Below are positions 62,230 to 64,000 of a DNA stretch of 64,000 nucleotides, piece by piece (within the stretch, counting starts at the first letter, position 1; every line of letters begins with the position of its first letter). A program made the position numbers and the translations under genes. The stretch spans positions 397,214 to 461,213 of the forward strand of contig NZ_BALC01000002.1 in assembly GCF_000612445.1 (NCBI RefSeq), written 5' to 3'. The notes beneath the pieces were generated by a model that saw only the letters and a program-made list of their open reading frames with translations, had not been told where the DNA came from and made no database searches. Origin of the DNA: Liquorilactobacillus sucicola DSM 21376 = JCM 15457. Lineage in GTDB: Bacteria; Bacillota; Bacilli; Lactobacillales; Lactobacillaceae.

Positions 62230-64000
62230 TTGAAAGATTCTAAGCTTCATTACAAAATGTATAAGGCAGGAAAAAGATGGATTTTTGCGGGAATAACTAT
62301 AATCACAATAGGAATTGGGGTTGCTGGTTATGAAACACCTATTCACGCTGATACCCAAGAAAATGTAGCAAAAACGAGTACTAGTTCGGCTGAAAATACA
62401 AAGGTGGACAGTACGAGGGTATCTTCGAGTACTAGTACATATAGCGCAAAGGATGCCACAGATACAGCAGTAACAAGCAGCAGTGCTTCAAGCAATGAAG
62501 CAACCGATGCATCAACAAGCAGTGGAGTGTCAAGCGCTGAACCAGATAGTGCACCACTAAGTAGTAGTGAAGCGTCAAGCACAAAAGCAACCAGTGAATC
62601 GACAAACAGCGAAGCATCGAGTACAAAAGCAAATAGTACATCGATAAGTGGCGATACAACAAGTACAAAGGTAGACAGTGCCTCAACAAGTAGCGAATCG
62701 ACAAGCGCCAAAGCATCGAGCACAAAAGCAGATAGTGCATCGATAAGTGGCGATACAACAAGTACAAAGGTAGACAGTGCCTCAACAAGCAGCGAATCGA
62801 CAAGCGCCAAAGCATCGAGCACAAAAACAGATAGTGCGTCGACAAGTGGCGATACAACAAGTACAAATAACACGGAGAAGAACAACAATACTGCCCAGAT
62901 TTCGTATAAAGATCTTATCCAACAATTTTACAGAACTGAAAGTACTAGCAGAGATGCTGTAAATTTAACTCAAACGCATGTTAACCAAAAAAATTTTCTT
63001 GATTACTTTGAACTCAACGGACAAAGGGATTCTGATGGGAACCTTATTGATGTTAAGTACGATCCTGAAACTGGGATTGTGACACTTACCCCAAATGAAC
63101 AGGATAAAGTTGGTAATTTTGCTCTTAAAAGCAAAATTGATATGAATAGTAATTTTACTTTGGTAGGGCAAGTTAATTTGGGCTCCGATCCTAGCGGTGC
63201 CGACGGTATTGGTTTTGCGTTTCATAACGGAAATACAACAGATATCGGGAACTCTGGTGGTAACTTAGGTATTGGTGGATTGCAAAATGCAGTTGGTTTT
63301 AAACTTGATACTTGGAGTAATGGCTATCAAGCACCAAGTTCAGATCAAGATGGTAGTCAAATTGATCCAACCAATTCAAATGCTTTTGGTTGGAATGGTG
63401 ATTCCATGAGTGCGCCTTATGGTACATTTGTGAAGACAACCGATAAAACGATAAAGACGCAAGATGGTAGTTTAGTTCAAAGATGGTGGGCAGAGGACAC
63501 TGATACACCGCAATCATTGAGTAAAAAGGACATCGATGGGAAATTTCATGATTTTATTGTTAACTATGATGGCAAAACTCGTAATTTAACTATTAGCTAT
63601 ACACAAACAGATGGTAATGTTCTCAAATGGTCAACAAATGTTTCAAGTTCCTATCAAGCAATGGCTTTAATTGTTAGTGCTTCAACCGGATGGGCTAAAA
63701 ATTTGCAACAGTTTAAGTTGACAAGTTTTGATTTTACACAAGCAGCAACTGTCAATGTTAAATACGTGGATACTACAGGAAATACACTTGCTACAAGTGA
63801 AGTTGTTTATCCTGATGGCCCATATAAAAGTGCAAGTTTTGAAACAAAAAAATTGGATATTCCTAACTATAAATTTTTTAAAATGGGAGATAATGAAACT
63901 ACTGGTGTAAGTATTCCAGTTGAAGACAAAGATCCAGAAAAAATAATCCAAATTGGTACTTTGAATCAACCTGGTGATAATGGGACAGTTATTTATGTCT
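62230..64000 (+). CDS. KxYKxGKxW-signal serine-rich surface adhesin with L-type lectin and MucBP domains, 3' end outside
   Basis: The frame is open to the window's end (at least 590 codons). The start is TTG at 62230 after AAAGGAGGAC. The signal peptide has the KMYKAGKRW motif (residues 9-17) and a hydrophobic core. Residues about 42-217 are a Ser/Thr/Ala/Asp-rich stalk with 33-residue repeats. Residues about 225-505 form a bacterial L-type lectin domain (NFTLVGQVNLGSDPSGADGI, FAFHNGNT, GGLQNAVGFKLDTW, SASTGWAKNL). A MucBP domain begins at about 507 (VKYVDTTGNTLATSEVVYPD). An LPxTG anchor is expected beyond the window. Confidence 0.88.
   Translation, partial: MKDSKLHYKMYKAGKRWIFAGITIITIGIGVAGYETPIHADTQENVAKTSTSSAENTKVDSTRVSSSTSTYSAKDATDTAVTSSSASSNEATDASTSSGVSSAEPDSAPLSSSEASSTKATSESTNSEASSTKANSTSISGDTTSTKVDSASTSSESTSAKASSTKADSASISGDTTSTKVDSASTSSESTSAKASSTKTDSASTSGDTTSTNNTEKNNNTAQISYKDLIQQFYRTESTSRDAVNLTQTHVNQKNFLDYFELNGQRDSDGNLIDVKYDPETGIVTLTPNEQDKVGNFALKSKIDMNSNFTLVGQVNLGSDPSGADGIGFAFHNGNTTDIGNSGGNLGIGGLQNAVGFKLDTWSNGYQAPSSDQDGSQIDPTNSNAFGWNGDSMSAPYGTFVKTTDKTIKTQDGSLVQRWWAEDTDTPQSLSKKDIDGKFHDFIVNYDGKTRNLTISYTQTDGNVLKWSTNVSSSYQAMALIVSASTGWAKNLQQFKLTSFDFTQAATVNVKYVDTTGNTLATSEVVYPDGPYKSASFETKKLDIPNYKFFKMGDNETTGVSIPVEDKDPEKIIQIGTLNQPGDNGTVIYV
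62641..62872 (+). repeat. 99-bp tandem repeats in the adhesin stalk
   Basis: Copies begin at about 62641, 62740 and 62839 (partial), nearly identical in DNA. Each encodes 33 residues starting TSISGDTTSTKVDSASTSSE. Near identity implies recent expansion and likely length variation. Confidence 0.85.

Noticed and set aside
62641..62872. Regular repeats resembling a CRISPR array
   Set aside because: The 99-bp units are in frame, code for the adhesin stalk, have no distinct spacers, and there are no cas genes.
62343..62888. A 181-codon minus-strand frame rich in Leu/Val/Ser
   Set aside because: It is the shadow of the Ser-rich repeats of the adhesin on the plus strand and has no ribosome site or family content.

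Overview
The window reads as a low-GC Gram-positive chromosome of the family Lactobacillaceae. Pointers are the many TTG/GTG starts behind strong AGGAGG sites, a T-box leader, LCP and TcaA-like envelope proteins, a ComK/sigma-factor pair, two Wzy-type exopolysaccharide (EPS) clusters, and a KxYKxGKxW surface adhesin. The genus cannot be fixed from the sequence; a Liquorilactobacillus-like species is a guess. No tRNA, rRNA, CRISPR array or phage module was seen.

Layout. 1-1154: end of a Y-family (UmuC-like) polymerase gene and two small partners, one YolD-like. 1473-4302: aspartate-semialdehyde dehydrogenase, then an FAD disulfide-reductase-like enzyme, separated by a possible small RNA. 4303-6179: gene-poor, holding dispersed repeats, a small membrane protein and a candidate non-coding RNA. 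6180-10500: an allose/ribose-type sugar system (PTS IIBCA, AlsE-like epimerase, RpiB, LacI regulator) with two identical operators around divergent promoters. 10807-14206: SRPBCC protein, Rgg/PlcR-like regulator and an ABC-2 exporter whose ATPase is fused to an XRE DNA-binding domain. 14598-20826: T-box-controlled methionine synthase-like gene, aldo/keto reductase, MgtC protein, APC transporter. 20236-21799: divergent ComX/SigH-like sigma factor and ComK-like regulator. 22103-48858: LCP ligase and two EPS clusters. 49342-51060: an unrecognised gene and an ISL3 remnant. 51325-56505: a transporter, two tandem amidohydrolases and an M20 dipeptidase. 56773-64000: a second TcaA-like protein, MORN protein plus OatA-like acyltransferase, a WXG100 remnant and a Ser-rich lectin adhesin running off the end.

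How the genes fit together. EPS cluster A (23423-32249) has priming transferase, Wzz, Wze, CDP-glycerol synthesis (TagD) and a glycerophosphotransferase, a GlfT-like transferase, Wzy, Wzx and UDP-galactopyranose mutase. This suggests a polymer with galactofuranose and phosphoglycerol. Cluster B (36096-48858) has its own epimerase, priming enzyme, five transferase-type genes, Wzy, Wzz, Wze and Wzx. The upstream LCP protein could attach either polymer to the wall.

Two global features matter to any reader. First, nine genes or sites are broken, each repaired by adding back ONE base, often in a short homopolymer. That uniform pattern looks more like assembly error than gene decay, so genes typed here as pseudogene may be intact. 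Second, a MITE-like family of about nine copies with GTG-CCATAAGTC termini sits in the intergenic regions, often beside terminator hairpins whose stems covary. The best candidate for something overlooked is a 31-residue membrane peptide gene (32470-32565, minus) with its own promoter, ribosome site and terminator.
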